Position numbers and translations under genes: made by a program
Notes under the pieces: model-generated
The model's database searches: none
Seen by the model: the letters and a program-made list of their open reading frames with translations, nothing else
Told to the model about the DNA's origin: nothing
Virus record (IMG/VR): IMGVR_UViG_3300025128_000196
Coordinates: 1-31,565 of that record
Strand: one strand, 5' to 3'
DNA from: a virus
DNA length: 31,565 bases
Part shown: one piece after another, positions 23,634-31,565 of the stretch
Numbering within the stretch: the first letter of the stretch is position 1
How the letters are laid out: each line of letters begins with the position of its first letter

Positions 23634-25151
23634 TTAAGCTCCTTTGAATAACACGAAGTTATTAGCAGCTTGAGTTACTAAACATCTTTCAGATAAGAAA
23701 CTTACAGTCATCGCATCTAAAGTATCAGTATATGCACCACCGACAGAGCCAGTAATCCAAGACTTCATTCTTCGATCTTCAGTTTCAGAAGCTCTATATC
23801 TTACATGTAAGAAAGGACGTCTAATGTTAGATCCTAACATTTGATCGTATACTGTAGTTGTTCCAGCAGGAACCATTACACCATCAATTTCTTTAGATAA
23901 ACCTCTAGTTGAAGCATCATTTAGATATTTCCAGTCAGTTTTATAGAAGTCATAAGAACCTCTTCTAAAACCAGAAAATCCAAAGTTTAATGCCATATCA
24001 CCGTCATTGTCAAAAAGACCGTAAGAAGCAGCAGCTGTAGAAGCATAAGCTCCGTTCATAGCAGCAATCATATCATCGAAATCAAGAGCAGTAGCTCTAG
24101 ATAAAAATAACATGTTTTCTTCAATTGAACCTTGCTTATCTAATTGTTTAAGGATAGCATCAAAATCGCCTAAAGCACCTGAACCAGGAGCAGCAGCACC
24201 AGCAAATCCAGAGTACACATTACCTCTTGACTCAACAGCAGCAAATAAACCTTCAGTACCTTTAATTCTAGTTGCCATAGCAGCGTTAGCTGGTCCACCA
24301 AAATCAAAAGTAGCATTAGCATTATTATAAGGGTTAGCAGGATCCATAAATTCACCTTCCACCATAGCCATTTCTAATGAATCTTCAAATCTAAGTCTAG
24401 TTTCAGACTCAGCTTTTAAATACCATAAGTACCCAGACTGTCCATCTTCAGTAGCAACTTCTACCCAACCAATTTGAGCAGCGTCAGAACCATTTATCTG
24501 ATAGCTATCTTTTAATATAATTGGAGAATTAGAATATTGAGTAAAAGAAGGCTCAATAGAACCAGCCATACCAATAGCACCTTTTCCAAAATCAGAACCA
24601 TATACAAATAGATTTACTCCATCAGCAGCAGTTCCTAAAGAATTAACAGTTGTACCGTAAAATTTAATTTCTAAAGTATCATTAGTTCTAGTAGTAGTAG
24701 TTACATTTTGAACTAAAGCTTTTTGAACTATAAGTCCAGTAGCGTTATCAGAAAGTAAAACAGTTTGACCTATTCTTATGGCACCTGATCTATCAGCAGC
24801 AGCTATGTCCGGTTGTGCATCATCAATGTTTATTACAACTGTAATATCATCATTAGCACCACCACCAGCAACCATTTGTGCTTTTTTGTAGGCAATATTT
24901 AATCTATTTTGTTCAGACCAAACAACTTGGTCAGATGTCATTGGCATTTCAGCGCCAACCATTCTTAAGAAACCACCAATTGTTCGGTTTCCGTATCTTT
25001 CTACTTCAGCTTCATAAAGCTCAGGTAGATATTGTTGTGCAAAGTTTCCTCCAGCAGAGCCAGTGAAATCAAGATAATTTGTTGACAAAGTCATCTGTGA
25101 TTGCGAAGGCACTAAAGAAGCAGGAAAACTTCCACTTGTGTTAAAAGCCAT
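23634..25151 (-). CDS. Major capsid protein (HK97 fold, crAss-like type)
   Basis: The protein has 505 aa. The region near 390-407 (FRRGSYDFYKTDWKYLND) and the one near 444-463 (RASETEDRRMKSWITGSVGG), with the C-terminal CLVTQAANNFVLF, are signatures I associate with major capsid proteins of crAss-like phages and Cellulophaga podoviruses. The N-terminus (about 30-75, FAQQYLPELYEAEVERYGNR) fits the N-arm and early helix of the HK97 fold. Gene order terminase, portal, scaffold, capsid supports this. A segment at about 300-330 is rich in Gly and Ala (GFAGAAAPGSGALGDF) and may be a surface loop. There is no visible protease cleavage site, and no separate prohead protease gene is present. Confidence 0.85.
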   Translation of the reverse strand: MAFNTSGSFPASLVPSQSQMTLSTNYLDFTGSAGGNFAQQYLPELYEAEVERYGNRTIGGFLRMVGAEMPMTSDQVVWSEQNRLNIAYKKAQMVAGGGANDDITVVINIDDAQPDIAAADRSGAIRIGQTVLLSDNATGLIVQKALVQNVTTTTRTNDTLEIKFYGTTVNSLGTAADGVNLFVYGSDFGKGAIGMAGSIEPSFTQYSNSPIILKDSYQINGSDAAQIGWVEVATEDGQSGYLWYLKAESETRLRFEDSLEMAMVEGEFMDPANPYNNANATFDFGGPANAAMATRIKGTEGLFAAVESRGNVYSGFAGAAAPGSGALGDFDAILKQLDKQGSIEENMLFLSRATALDFDDMIAAMNGAYASTAAASYGLFDNDGDMALNFGFSGFRRGSYDFYKTDWKYLNDASTRGLSKEIDGVMVPAGTTTVYDQMLGSNIRRPFLHVRYRASETEDRRMKSWITGSVGGAYTDTLDAMTVSFLSERCLVTQAANNFVLFKGA

Positions 25152-25177
25152 ATTTTATATGTTTTTTTATTAATTGT

Positions 25178-26341
25178 TTATTTTTTACTTTTTATTTTTA
25201 ACTTAGAATTATCAGCGCCAGATATAGCTTTTACTTTAAATCCACCAATAAAAATATCACCAGAAGCAGTGCTTCTAGCTTCATTACTTATATTTTTAGA
25301 TTTAGCCATTACATCTTTAACAGCGTCGGCTTTGCCTTGCTCGTAAAAATGATTAGCAATTGTATCAGCGTTCTGAGCTGTAAAAATAGCTTTATGATAA
25401 CCTTTATAATCTTTAACATTACCGTTATCGTCAAGGAACTTCCCTACAAAATTTGATAAATTAGATTGCTTATCAGCAACTTCATTAGCGTCTGAAACTC
25501 CATATCTAAACTTCTTTTCACCAAGATTAAAATCAAAACCTTTGAATTCTTCAGTAAAAAATTTATTAGTATTTTGCTTAAACGCATCATGTTGTTGACT
25601 AACTACTTTTTGTTCTTCGTTGTATCTATTGAAAAAGTCCATCGCTTTTTGTTGTTCCTGAGTTACTCCTGGCCTCAACTTGATTTCATCGTAGTATTTA
25701 CTCTTCGTTTCTTCCAAAAACTTTCGGGCTTTGGCAATTTCTTCTTTATGAGCAAGTTTCTTTTTCTTTATATCTCGCTCTTCATCCAAATCTTCGTCAT
25801 ATGAAAAATTATCCTCTAAAACAAAGTTAATTTCTTCTTGATTAAGATGTGGTTTAGTCTTTTTATAATATTCTTTAAGTAAAGCAGTATTATCTATATT
25901 AGAATAATCTGCATTTAATCTTGTATAATCTTCTATTGTTCCACCTGTTTCTTCCATAAATGAAACTAGTTTGTCGATGTTTTCAGGTAATTGTCTACCT
26001 AATACTTTTTCATCTCTAACTGCTTCTTTTAACTCTTTAGTTGTTTCTTTTATTTCTTCTTTAATATCTTCTTCTGTTATTTCAGATATTGGAGAAGTTA
26101 CTTTTTCTTTTTCGGTGGGCCGTACTTCTTCAACCACTTTTTCGCTACTTGCCTCGTTTTTCTTTTCTTCGATAACAGCATTGCTATCATCTGGCTTTTG
26201 TTCTTGAACGGCATCTTTTTTTATTTCTTCTTTTTTTGTTAAATCAACTTTGTGTAATTTGTTTTCTTTTGTTTTTAAAGTTGGTTTTTTAACCTTTACT
26301 TTTAAAGGTTTTTTTTCTTTATCTTGAATTGTTTCTGACAT
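25178..26341 (-). CDS. Scaffold-like capsid assembly protein
   Basis: The 387-aa protein is highly charged. Residues 1-115 consist mostly of Lys and Glu with Pro and Val (for example KPLKVKVKKPTLKTKEN) and are probably disordered. Residues 115-330 are helical (KARKFLEETKSKYYDEIKLR), and the C-terminus is basic (KLKIKSKK). It lies immediately before the major capsid gene, the normal place of a scaffold. A basic C-terminus that docks on the capsid protein is known for P22 and phi29 scaffolds; here that is inference. The AT-only leader has no Shine-Dalgarno. Confidence 0.7.
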   Translation of the reverse strand: MSETIQDKEKKPLKVKVKKPTLKTKENKLHKVDLTKKEEIKKDAVQEQKPDDSNAVIEEKKNEASSEKVVEEVRPTEKEKVTSPISEITEEDIKEEIKETTKELKEAVRDEKVLGRQLPENIDKLVSFMEETGGTIEDYTRLNADYSNIDNTALLKEYYKKTKPHLNQEEINFVLEDNFSYDEDLDEERDIKKKKLAHKEEIAKARKFLEETKSKYYDEIKLRPGVTQEQQKAMDFFNRYNEEQKVVSQQHDAFKQNTNKFFTEEFKGFDFNLGEKKFRYGVSDANEVADKQSNLSNFVGKFLDDNGNVKDYKGYHKAIFTAQNADTIANHFYEQGKADAVKDVMAKSKNISNEARSTASGDIFIGGFKVKAISGADNSKLKIKSKK

Positions 26342-26355
26342 AATATAATATAATA
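26339..26355 (-). repeat. Repeated AT leader, copy 2 (start of the scaffold-like gene)
   Basis: This is identical over 17 bases to the leader at 23229-23245, again ending in the start codon. It suggests either a common initiation context or a short duplicated element. Confidence 0.55.
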
Positions 26356-26368
26356 ATTAATAAAAATA

Positions 26369-28774
26369 TTAAGGAGTAATCTCCCCTAATCCAAGTCCTC
26401 CTAACGTGTTATTTGAGGACTCAAAATCTGTTGGTAATAAATCATTTTTTCTTTGATCTATCATTTGGCTTTGTTGTGTAGCCTGTATTCTAGTTCTTTT
26501 ATCTTTTCTATCTTCAATTTCAGCTTCCCTCATAGTTTCTCTTTGAGCTGTAGCTTGTGCAAGTTGCATATTATAACCAAATTCAACTTCCATTAACTGT
26601 CTTTTAATTTGGGCTTCTTCCTGCATTTTTTGTATCTCTAATTGAATTTTAGATTTTTCAATTTGTATTTTAGTTTCAGCAACCGCTTGTTGTTTTTGAA
26701 CTTCATTCATAGCTGCTTTTTCAGCAGTTTGAGCATTAGCAGCAGCTTGAGCTTGTATGTTAGCTTGAGCAGCAGCTTGATCTTGTTTTTGTTTTTGCTT
26801 CCTTCTTTGCTTTAACATTTGATTAGCTAATTTTAAGTTATTAACTTCTCTAATGTCTATAGCATCTTCTAAATTTATTTGACCACCTTTTAAAGCTATT
26901 TGAATATTTTGTTCTAGTACTTGTTTATCTTCTTCATCTGGTTCTAGTTCTATAAATATACCAAAATCATGAAGATTTAATTTACTTAATTCTTCTAATG
27001 TTCCTACGTTGTAGCTAGATATGCTTCCTTCTAAAGCATTTTTAGTTAAAGGAAAAGCTAAAGCATCAGCAACTCTAAGAGATATATTTTCGCATGTTCT
27101 AAGAGTTAAATACAAGCTAGCTTGCATTAAATGTTTAGTAGCTGTATTTGAAGCATTAGCTGCCATTTTTTGTAATCCTACTAACGCGTCTCTATCTGGC
27201 TGGCTACCATCTCTAGCTTCGTTTAATCCAGTTACGTCCCTGATCATTTGTAAATAATACTGGTAAGTATTAATTAAAGAGCCAATTTTACCTTGCCCTG
27301 AAGATGATTGTAATTCTTGAATAGGAACTTTACCCATATTTGGGTCACCATCTTGAGTAAGTGACCTACCAACAATAGAACCCGTCTGAAAATACATATT
27401 TAAAGCTTCGGCTGGGTTGTAGTTAGTACCATTACCGAGATCAACTTCTGCTAAACCATCCATATCTAAATAAACACCATCAGGTACTATTCTAGACATC
27501 ACCTGTTGCAACTTTAAATGTGTTAACTGTATCATATCAGCAAAACCAGTAATACGAGATACTAATGATTGTATACGTCCTTTATACATTCTAGGGGCAA
27601 CAATATTATAATTCATATTAACCTTAGTAGTATCTGCTTCTGGTCTAGTCATGCTTTTAGCTAACTCCCATTTTAACATTTTGTTGTGGCCTAGTATTTT
27701 AGCTCCTGAGTATAGAACTTCAATTGACCTAAATACTTTTTTAAAGTTATCGTTTTTAGGTGGATCAAATGTATCAGATTTTTCTAAAGCTTTTTCAAAA
27801 CCGTTTTCATTTTTCTTTATTTTAAAGACCTGATTTGCGTATGTTTTATATTCAAAATATAAAACTTGAATAGTTTGGTTATCGTTTCTGCCGTTCCAAT
27901 TTCTTAGGTAATTTTCATTACCAGTGTATTTTTGGATTTCTTCTAGTTCATAGTCTGTTAAATAAGAAAATTCTTTTTTAAGTTCTGGTAAGCTAATAGA
28001 TTTAACTTCACCTACATAATATATGTCTTCAAAATTAGGGTCATCAGTATAAGAATAAACTAAATTAGCTGGATCCACGTAATCTATAGTAACTCCTTCA
28101 GATAAATTGAAATCAGTTTTAACAGCTGCAATGCCAAGTACAGTTAAATCGTAATTAAACCTTCTTTTAATTAGTTCATATTTATTAAAATCAAGTATAT
28201 TGTTAATGACTTCTTCTTCCGCTACTTCAACAGATTGTTTATAATCCATCTGCATGTGAACTTCTAATTCCTGCTCATTTTCAATGTTTAAATTTCTTCC
28301 TTGAGCACTACTTAAATCAATTCCAGTGCTTTGCAATATAGACTGTTGTAGTTCTTTTTGCTGAATATCCATATTTAGCTCTTCAGCGTATTTAGTTCTC
28401 GCTTTTAAAGATTCAGGATCTTGAGCAAATGCTTTTACTTCATAAGATTTTTGAGACATACCATTTACTACTATATCTACAAACTTGGATATAACTGGTA
28501 CAGGTTTCCAATCTAAATTTAAATAAGATAAATCACCATTTATAGCAAGTTCATCTTTATACTTTTGCACAGGCTGTTCACCTCTAGCATATAATCTTAA
28601 GTTATGAAAATTATTATAATTACTTGAAAATCTGTAAACTCCGTATCTAGATCCTGAAAACCATTCACTTTCTACAGCTCTACCTACTTGCAAGCCATAT
28701 TCCATAGTTGCTTTTTCTGCATCAGGTACTACCTGATCCGGGAATATGCTATTAGGATTACTGTTTATCTGCAT
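26369..28774 (-). CDS. Portal protein (crAss-like type)
   Basis: The 801-aa protein lies between the large terminase and the scaffold. The N-terminal region has LYARGEQ at 61-67 and SYLNLDWKPVPVISKFVDIV from 83, a pattern I recall from portals of crAss-like and related phages. The central part (about 200-620) carries the alternating helix and strand sequence expected for clip, stem and wing. From about 640 to 760 there is a long Gln/Ala/Lys-rich helix (KQRRKQKQKQDQAAAQANIQ) typical of a barrel or crown. It would form the dodecameric ring through which DNA enters and on which the adaptor proteins assemble. The start abuts the terminase stop (TAA then ATG, no gap). Confidence 0.85.
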   Translation of the reverse strand: MQINSNPNSIFPDQVVPDAEKATMEYGLQVGRAVESEWFSGSRYGVYRFSSNYNNFHNLRLYARGEQPVQKYKDELAINGDLSYLNLDWKPVPVISKFVDIVVNGMSQKSYEVKAFAQDPESLKARTKYAEELNMDIQQKELQQSILQSTGIDLSSAQGRNLNIENEQELEVHMQMDYKQSVEVAEEEVINNILDFNKYELIKRRFNYDLTVLGIAAVKTDFNLSEGVTIDYVDPANLVYSYTDDPNFEDIYYVGEVKSISLPELKKEFSYLTDYELEEIQKYTGNENYLRNWNGRNDNQTIQVLYFEYKTYANQVFKIKKNENGFEKALEKSDTFDPPKNDNFKKVFRSIEVLYSGAKILGHNKMLKWELAKSMTRPEADTTKVNMNYNIVAPRMYKGRIQSLVSRITGFADMIQLTHLKLQQVMSRIVPDGVYLDMDGLAEVDLGNGTNYNPAEALNMYFQTGSIVGRSLTQDGDPNMGKVPIQELQSSSGQGKIGSLINTYQYYLQMIRDVTGLNEARDGSQPDRDALVGLQKMAANASNTATKHLMQASLYLTLRTCENISLRVADALAFPLTKNALEGSISSYNVGTLEELSKLNLHDFGIFIELEPDEEDKQVLEQNIQIALKGGQINLEDAIDIREVNNLKLANQMLKQRRKQKQKQDQAAAQANIQAQAAANAQTAEKAAMNEVQKQQAVAETKIQIEKSKIQLEIQKMQEEAQIKRQLMEVEFGYNMQLAQATAQRETMREAEIEDRKDKRTRIQATQQSQMIDQRKNDLLPTDFESSNNTLGGLGLGEITP

Positions 28775-31000
28775 TTATTTTATTATTTGTGAAATATTTC
28801 CCTTATTATCGTATCTTTTAAAACCTAAATTAAAATCTTTTTTAGTTCTTTGAGCTACTGGTCTATATTTATTTTTATTACAAGCCATTATAGCTAATCC
28901 AGAGCTAATTGAAGCATCGTGCTTTGTTCTATTGTTAATATTAAACTTAGCCCAGTCTTCTAATGTTTTTTGATGGTACATGTCTCCATGAGTGTCATTT
29001 ACCAGTCCTATATAGTTTTCTATATAATGCTCAATAGCAGCAGCATGCGCTTGCTTAATATCTTCACTTGAATTAGGTATTCCACCTATTTCTTTTTCAG
29101 TTGTAGAAAGTTTATTCCAAATTTTATCAGGACGATTCATTGAAAACCCTCTATATCCTCTTCGCTTAAAATAATATAACAATCTAGGTTTGTTATTTTC
29201 AGCTAATATTGGCATACCGTAAAAAGCACAAGCCATTAATATATCTTCAAAAAATATTTCAGCCGTTTGTGGCCTTGATATATATTCTAAAAAGAAATGG
29301 TTTGGTGGTGCATCTTCCATGGAAAACTTAGTTAATCCGTGTAAAGCTCCATTAGATCCTTTACCATCAACAGTTCCTGATATATCATAACTATCACAAC
29401 CAAAAGCTCCAATATGTTCATTACCAGGATATTTAGATCCATTTTTTATAATTACTCTATTTTGTAAATTTTTAGGTGGCACCCAGCTTACTTGGAATCT
29501 ACCTTCCTTACTAGGGTAAAATTCCACTTTACTGTCTTTTACACCATTAACCCACTGAAAACTACCTTTAGTAACTGAAGCTGAATTATTTAATTCTTCA
29601 TTATAATCTATTTGTTGGTAGATTTTAGTTAAGTTAAATAAAGAAGCTTTTGTCTCATCTCTAAAAGCATGTTGCTCTGTTCTTGGAAACTGACGATAAT
29701 ATTCATTTAAACTATCTTGGTCAGATTTTAAACCATCAACTTCGTTTTCCCAATGTTCAATGACTCCAATTGTAATTTCATAACCATCAACTCCTTTGAC
29801 TGGAGTTTTGCCTCCAATGAAGACAGGTAATCCATTAGTATCGATGAATCCTTCGTAGTTCCACTCCATAGGAATGAACAAGCTATAGAGTCCAGAAGAT
29901 GTTTGTCCGTTTCTATTTCTTTTTGTAACGTCTGAATTGTAGTATAATTTTTTAAAGTTGTTTCCACCTTTGTCTAAAGCATTTGAAGTACTACCCATCA
30001 TACATTTACCTACGATTCTAGAACCAAGACGTAATGTAGTTTTTGTAACCCTCCAGTTATTTAATATATTATCAGGTCTCTCCCATTTACCACTTTCATC
30101 GTGAGCTAATAGTTTTAGCTTTTCACCATCATAAGAGTTATCACCCGTGTTTTTCCAGTCAATAGTTGTGTCAAGTCCGTCTAGTTCTCTAAGCTGTTCA
30201 TTCGACTCAAGCTTTCTTCTAGTAAGTTTAGATGCTGGAACTCTATAAGCCAGTTCAGTTTTTGGCCGGTCCATACCATCTTGAATGGGTTTAAAAAAGA
30301 ACGGGTAGTTAACTGATATGGGTACAACTTTATCCGTGAACATTTTTTTGGCATCTGCACCAGACTTGGACAATATACCGAATCTAGAGTCGGAAGATAT
30401 TGTAGCTTGGTTAACAAGTTCTGCGCTTGACATAAAAGAGAATCCAGATCGTCTGTTTTTAAGGTAGCACATTCCGTAGCACCTTGTATCTGCTTTACAT
30501 GCTTCCCAAAATATAAAGAAGAGTCTATTTGCTTCCCTATAATCTGGTGCTCCAATGTCGATTTTTGACCATTGCAAATACATATAGTGAGTACCAGTAA
30601 TGTAAGTAGCCAGACCCTTATTATAGAACCAGAATCCTTTATCTCTTTTTTCAAATTCTTTATCAATGTAGTCATACCACTTTTCTTTAAATTCATTTGG
30701 ATATTCTTCCCAATCAAATCTGCTCTTAATCTTACTTAACTCTCTTGGGTACTCTTGTTTTTCCCAGTGTTGTTCAATTTTCTTTTCGCTTCGTTTATAC
30801 GGTTCATCTGTTGCTGGTAAAGCAATCCTGAGATTCTGTATTTCAATGATTTGTCCAATTTTACCTGTTTTACTTATTACTATAAAATCATAATCAGAAT
30901 TATAACCATAATCCCATTTTTTAAACCTATTGTTTTTAGCTAATATCTTAGGATTTACAACGTCCTTAATTTCTTTCCAAAGAGTTTGTTTGTAACTCAC
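28775..31000 (-). CDS. terL: Terminase large subunit (ATPase-nuclease)
   Basis: The 741-aa protein drives DNA packaging. The ATPase part has a deviant Walker A, KNRRSGFS at 181-188, a Walker B LLAHDE at 297-302 (Asp301, catalytic Glu302), and a coupling motif MGSTSNALDKGG at 335-346. The nuclease part has Asp536 (FGCDSYD), Glu601 (PILAENN) and Asp695 (KHDASISSG), the acidic triad of an RNase H-like fold. The start is GTG: an in-frame TAA lies directly before it, the next Met is residue 140, and a good Shine-Dalgarno is present. The GTGA overlaps the stop of the 91-aa gene. Length and motif forms match crAss-like large terminases as I recall them. Confidence 0.92.
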   Translation of the reverse strand: MSYKQTLWKEIKDVVNPKILAKNNRFKKWDYGYNSDYDFIVISKTGKIGQIIEIQNLRIALPATDEPYKRSEKKIEQHWEKQEYPRELSKIKSRFDWEEYPNEFKEKWYDYIDKEFEKRDKGFWFYNKGLATYITGTHYMYLQWSKIDIGAPDYREANRLFFIFWEACKADTRCYGMCYLKNRRSGFSFMSSAELVNQATISSDSRFGILSKSGADAKKMFTDKVVPISVNYPFFFKPIQDGMDRPKTELAYRVPASKLTRRKLESNEQLRELDGLDTTIDWKNTGDNSYDGEKLKLLAHDESGKWERPDNILNNWRVTKTTLRLGSRIVGKCMMGSTSNALDKGGNNFKKLYYNSDVTKRNRNGQTSSGLYSLFIPMEWNYEGFIDTNGLPVFIGGKTPVKGVDGYEITIGVIEHWENEVDGLKSDQDSLNEYYRQFPRTEQHAFRDETKASLFNLTKIYQQIDYNEELNNSASVTKGSFQWVNGVKDSKVEFYPSKEGRFQVSWVPPKNLQNRVIIKNGSKYPGNEHIGAFGCDSYDISGTVDGKGSNGALHGLTKFSMEDAPPNHFFLEYISRPQTAEIFFEDILMACAFYGMPILAENNKPRLLYYFKRRGYRGFSMNRPDKIWNKLSTTEKEIGGIPNSSEDIKQAHAAAIEHYIENYIGLVNDTHGDMYHQKTLEDWAKFNINNRTKHDASISSGLAIMACNKNKYRPVAQRTKKDFNLGFKRYDNKGNISQIIK

Positions 31001-31272
31001 TTACTTCTCCCTTCTGCAAAACCTCTAAAAGTTTTTTCAACTTTAACTTCTTTAGGTTTTTCATTTAACATCTCTTCCTCTGTTTGTATCTTAGTTAATA
31101 TTTCAAAAGCATCCATTATGGCTAGCTTTTTAGTAGCGGCAGCATTCTTTAATCTATCAGCGCTTACATCGTCGTCTGAGTCAACAATCTTTTCTTTTGC
31201 TACCTTAATTAACTCCTCAATTGCTTTTTGCCCAGCTTGGATTATTTTCTTCTTCGTTTCCTTGGTATTCAT
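30997..31272 (-). CDS. Candidate terminase small subunit
   Basis: The protein has 91 aa, is helical and charged. It includes KLAIMDAFEILTKIQTEEEM and ends KTFRGFAEGRSK. It lies directly before the large terminase and overlaps its start (GTGA), where small terminase subunits normally lie. A helix-turn-helix is not obvious, so DNA recognition is unproven. It overlaps the GroES-like gene by 56 bases, and no later Met gives a sensible start. I recall similar proteins next to large terminases in uncultured phages. Alternative: an uncharacterised packaging or capsid accessory protein. Confidence 0.6.
   Translation of the reverse strand: MNTKETKKKIIQAGQKAIEELIKVAKEKIVDSDDDVSADRLKNAAATKKLAIMDAFEILTKIQTEEEMLNEKPKEVKVEKTFRGFAEGRSK
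31004..31013 (-). promoter_or_regulatory. Ribosome binding site deciding the GTG start of the large terminase
   Basis: The coding strand reads AAGGGAGAAG, then TAA, then GTG. It is one of the few clear Shine-Dalgarno sequences in the - strand block and supports the GTG at 31000. Confidence 0.7.
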
Positions 31273-31565
31273 GCGTTAAGGCTATATCATTTGATTTCAT
31301 ACAATAAAGTCGTTCACCTTCTATAATAAACTCAAATTCAGAGTTAGGGGTGAATGTAATAAGTGTTCCAGGAGTGATTCCTATTGCTTCTAAAGCATTA
31401 TTAGTGTATTTTACTATACCAACATTAGGTTGTTCTTTCCTGTTCTCTAATAAGTTTTGGTTTTTAAGTGGTTTTACAAAGCAATAATCTAAATGTGGTT
31501 TTAAATTATACATATATATTTGACCCGGTGAAACAAAATAAAGATCATCTTTAAAATGAGTTGAA
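31217..31565 (-). CDS. GroES/gp31-like co-chaperonin (N-terminus cut by window edge)
   Basis: An ATG at 31513 gives 98 aa, but the frame stays open without a stop to the window edge, and the extra residues (HFKDDLYFVSPGQIY) look coding. The true start therefore probably lies outside. The visible part has DYCFVKPL, then GIVKYTNN, GITPGTLITFTPNSEFEFII and GERLYCMKSNDI. This follows the GroES pattern of a VKP strand, a G-I-V strand, a V-GD-V-F-like strand and a final LY-MK-DI strand. The segment before residue 1 resembles the end of a preceding beta domain, so the gene may hold a duplicated or extended co-chaperonin. Such a protein would work with host GroEL to fold the capsid protein, which suits its place ahead of the packaging genes. 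The family call rests on pattern only. Confidence 0.62.
   Translation of the reverse strand, partial: STHFKDDLYFVSPGQIYMYNLKPHLDYCFVKPLKNQNLLENRKEQPNVGIVKYTNNALEAIGITPGTLITFTPNSEFEFIIEGERLYCMKSNDIALTHEYQGNEEENNPSWAKSN

Noticed and set aside
1-31565. tRNA genes, CRISPR arrays, integrase or attachment sites
   Set aside because: No cloverleaf, regular repeat-spacer pattern or recombinase was seen. Nearly all bases are coding.

Overview
The window looks like part of a tailed-phage genome with podovirus-type head and tail genes. The DNA is strongly AT-rich, genes are packed almost end to end on two convergent strands, and there are no rRNA, tRNA, insertion-sequence or CRISPR features. The terminase, portal, major capsid and ring-protein sequences and their order resemble the crAss-like (Crassvirales) group and related uncultured aquatic phages. 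I recall these families but could not search them. Most structural genes start after A/T-only leaders with no Shine-Dalgarno sequence, which is typical of Bacteroidetes. A flavobacterium-like host is my best guess, but it is an inference.

Left part, + strand (1-5213): a tightly overlapping nucleotide-metabolism and small-gene operon. In order it holds the tail end of an unidentified gene, a thymidylate-synthase-fold enzyme carrying the Asp typical of dCMP hydroxymethylases, a MazG domain fused to a GIY-YIG-like N-terminus, a second short MazG-like protein, a T7 endonuclease I-type Holliday-junction resolvase, four small proteins ending in a B12-dependent class II ribonucleotide reductase, and three very small proteins, two of them membrane proteins. 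Three genes (44, 52 and 39 codons) are too short for usual ORF cut-offs. The operon ends at a perfect hairpin (5215-5243) that can serve as terminator for both strands.

Right part, - strand (5289-31565, read right to left): the morphogenesis block. In order of transcription it holds a GroES-like co-chaperonin (cut by the window edge), a candidate small terminase subunit, the large terminase, the portal, a scaffold-like protein, the major capsid protein, a small head protein, a conserved 272-aa protein enclosed between two intrinsic terminators, two ring/adaptor proteins, a large P22 gp10-like tail protein, another tail protein, two probable internal virion proteins, and a 2572-aa multidomain protein. 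The last combines an HExxH metallopeptidase motif, a sigma-region-2-like segment, a complete HAD phosphatase motif set and a large C-terminal region of the polyvalent-protein type. It is probably ejected into the host.

Together: the left operon would supply and possibly modify deoxynucleotides and resolve replicating DNA. The right block would build the capsid, package DNA and load proteins for delivery. The points most worth a second look are the Asn-to-Asp specificity switch next to two MazG-type enzymes (possible 5-hydroxymethylcytosine synthesis), the domain content of the giant protein with its repeated F-S-x-S linkers, and the separately terminated 272-aa gene.
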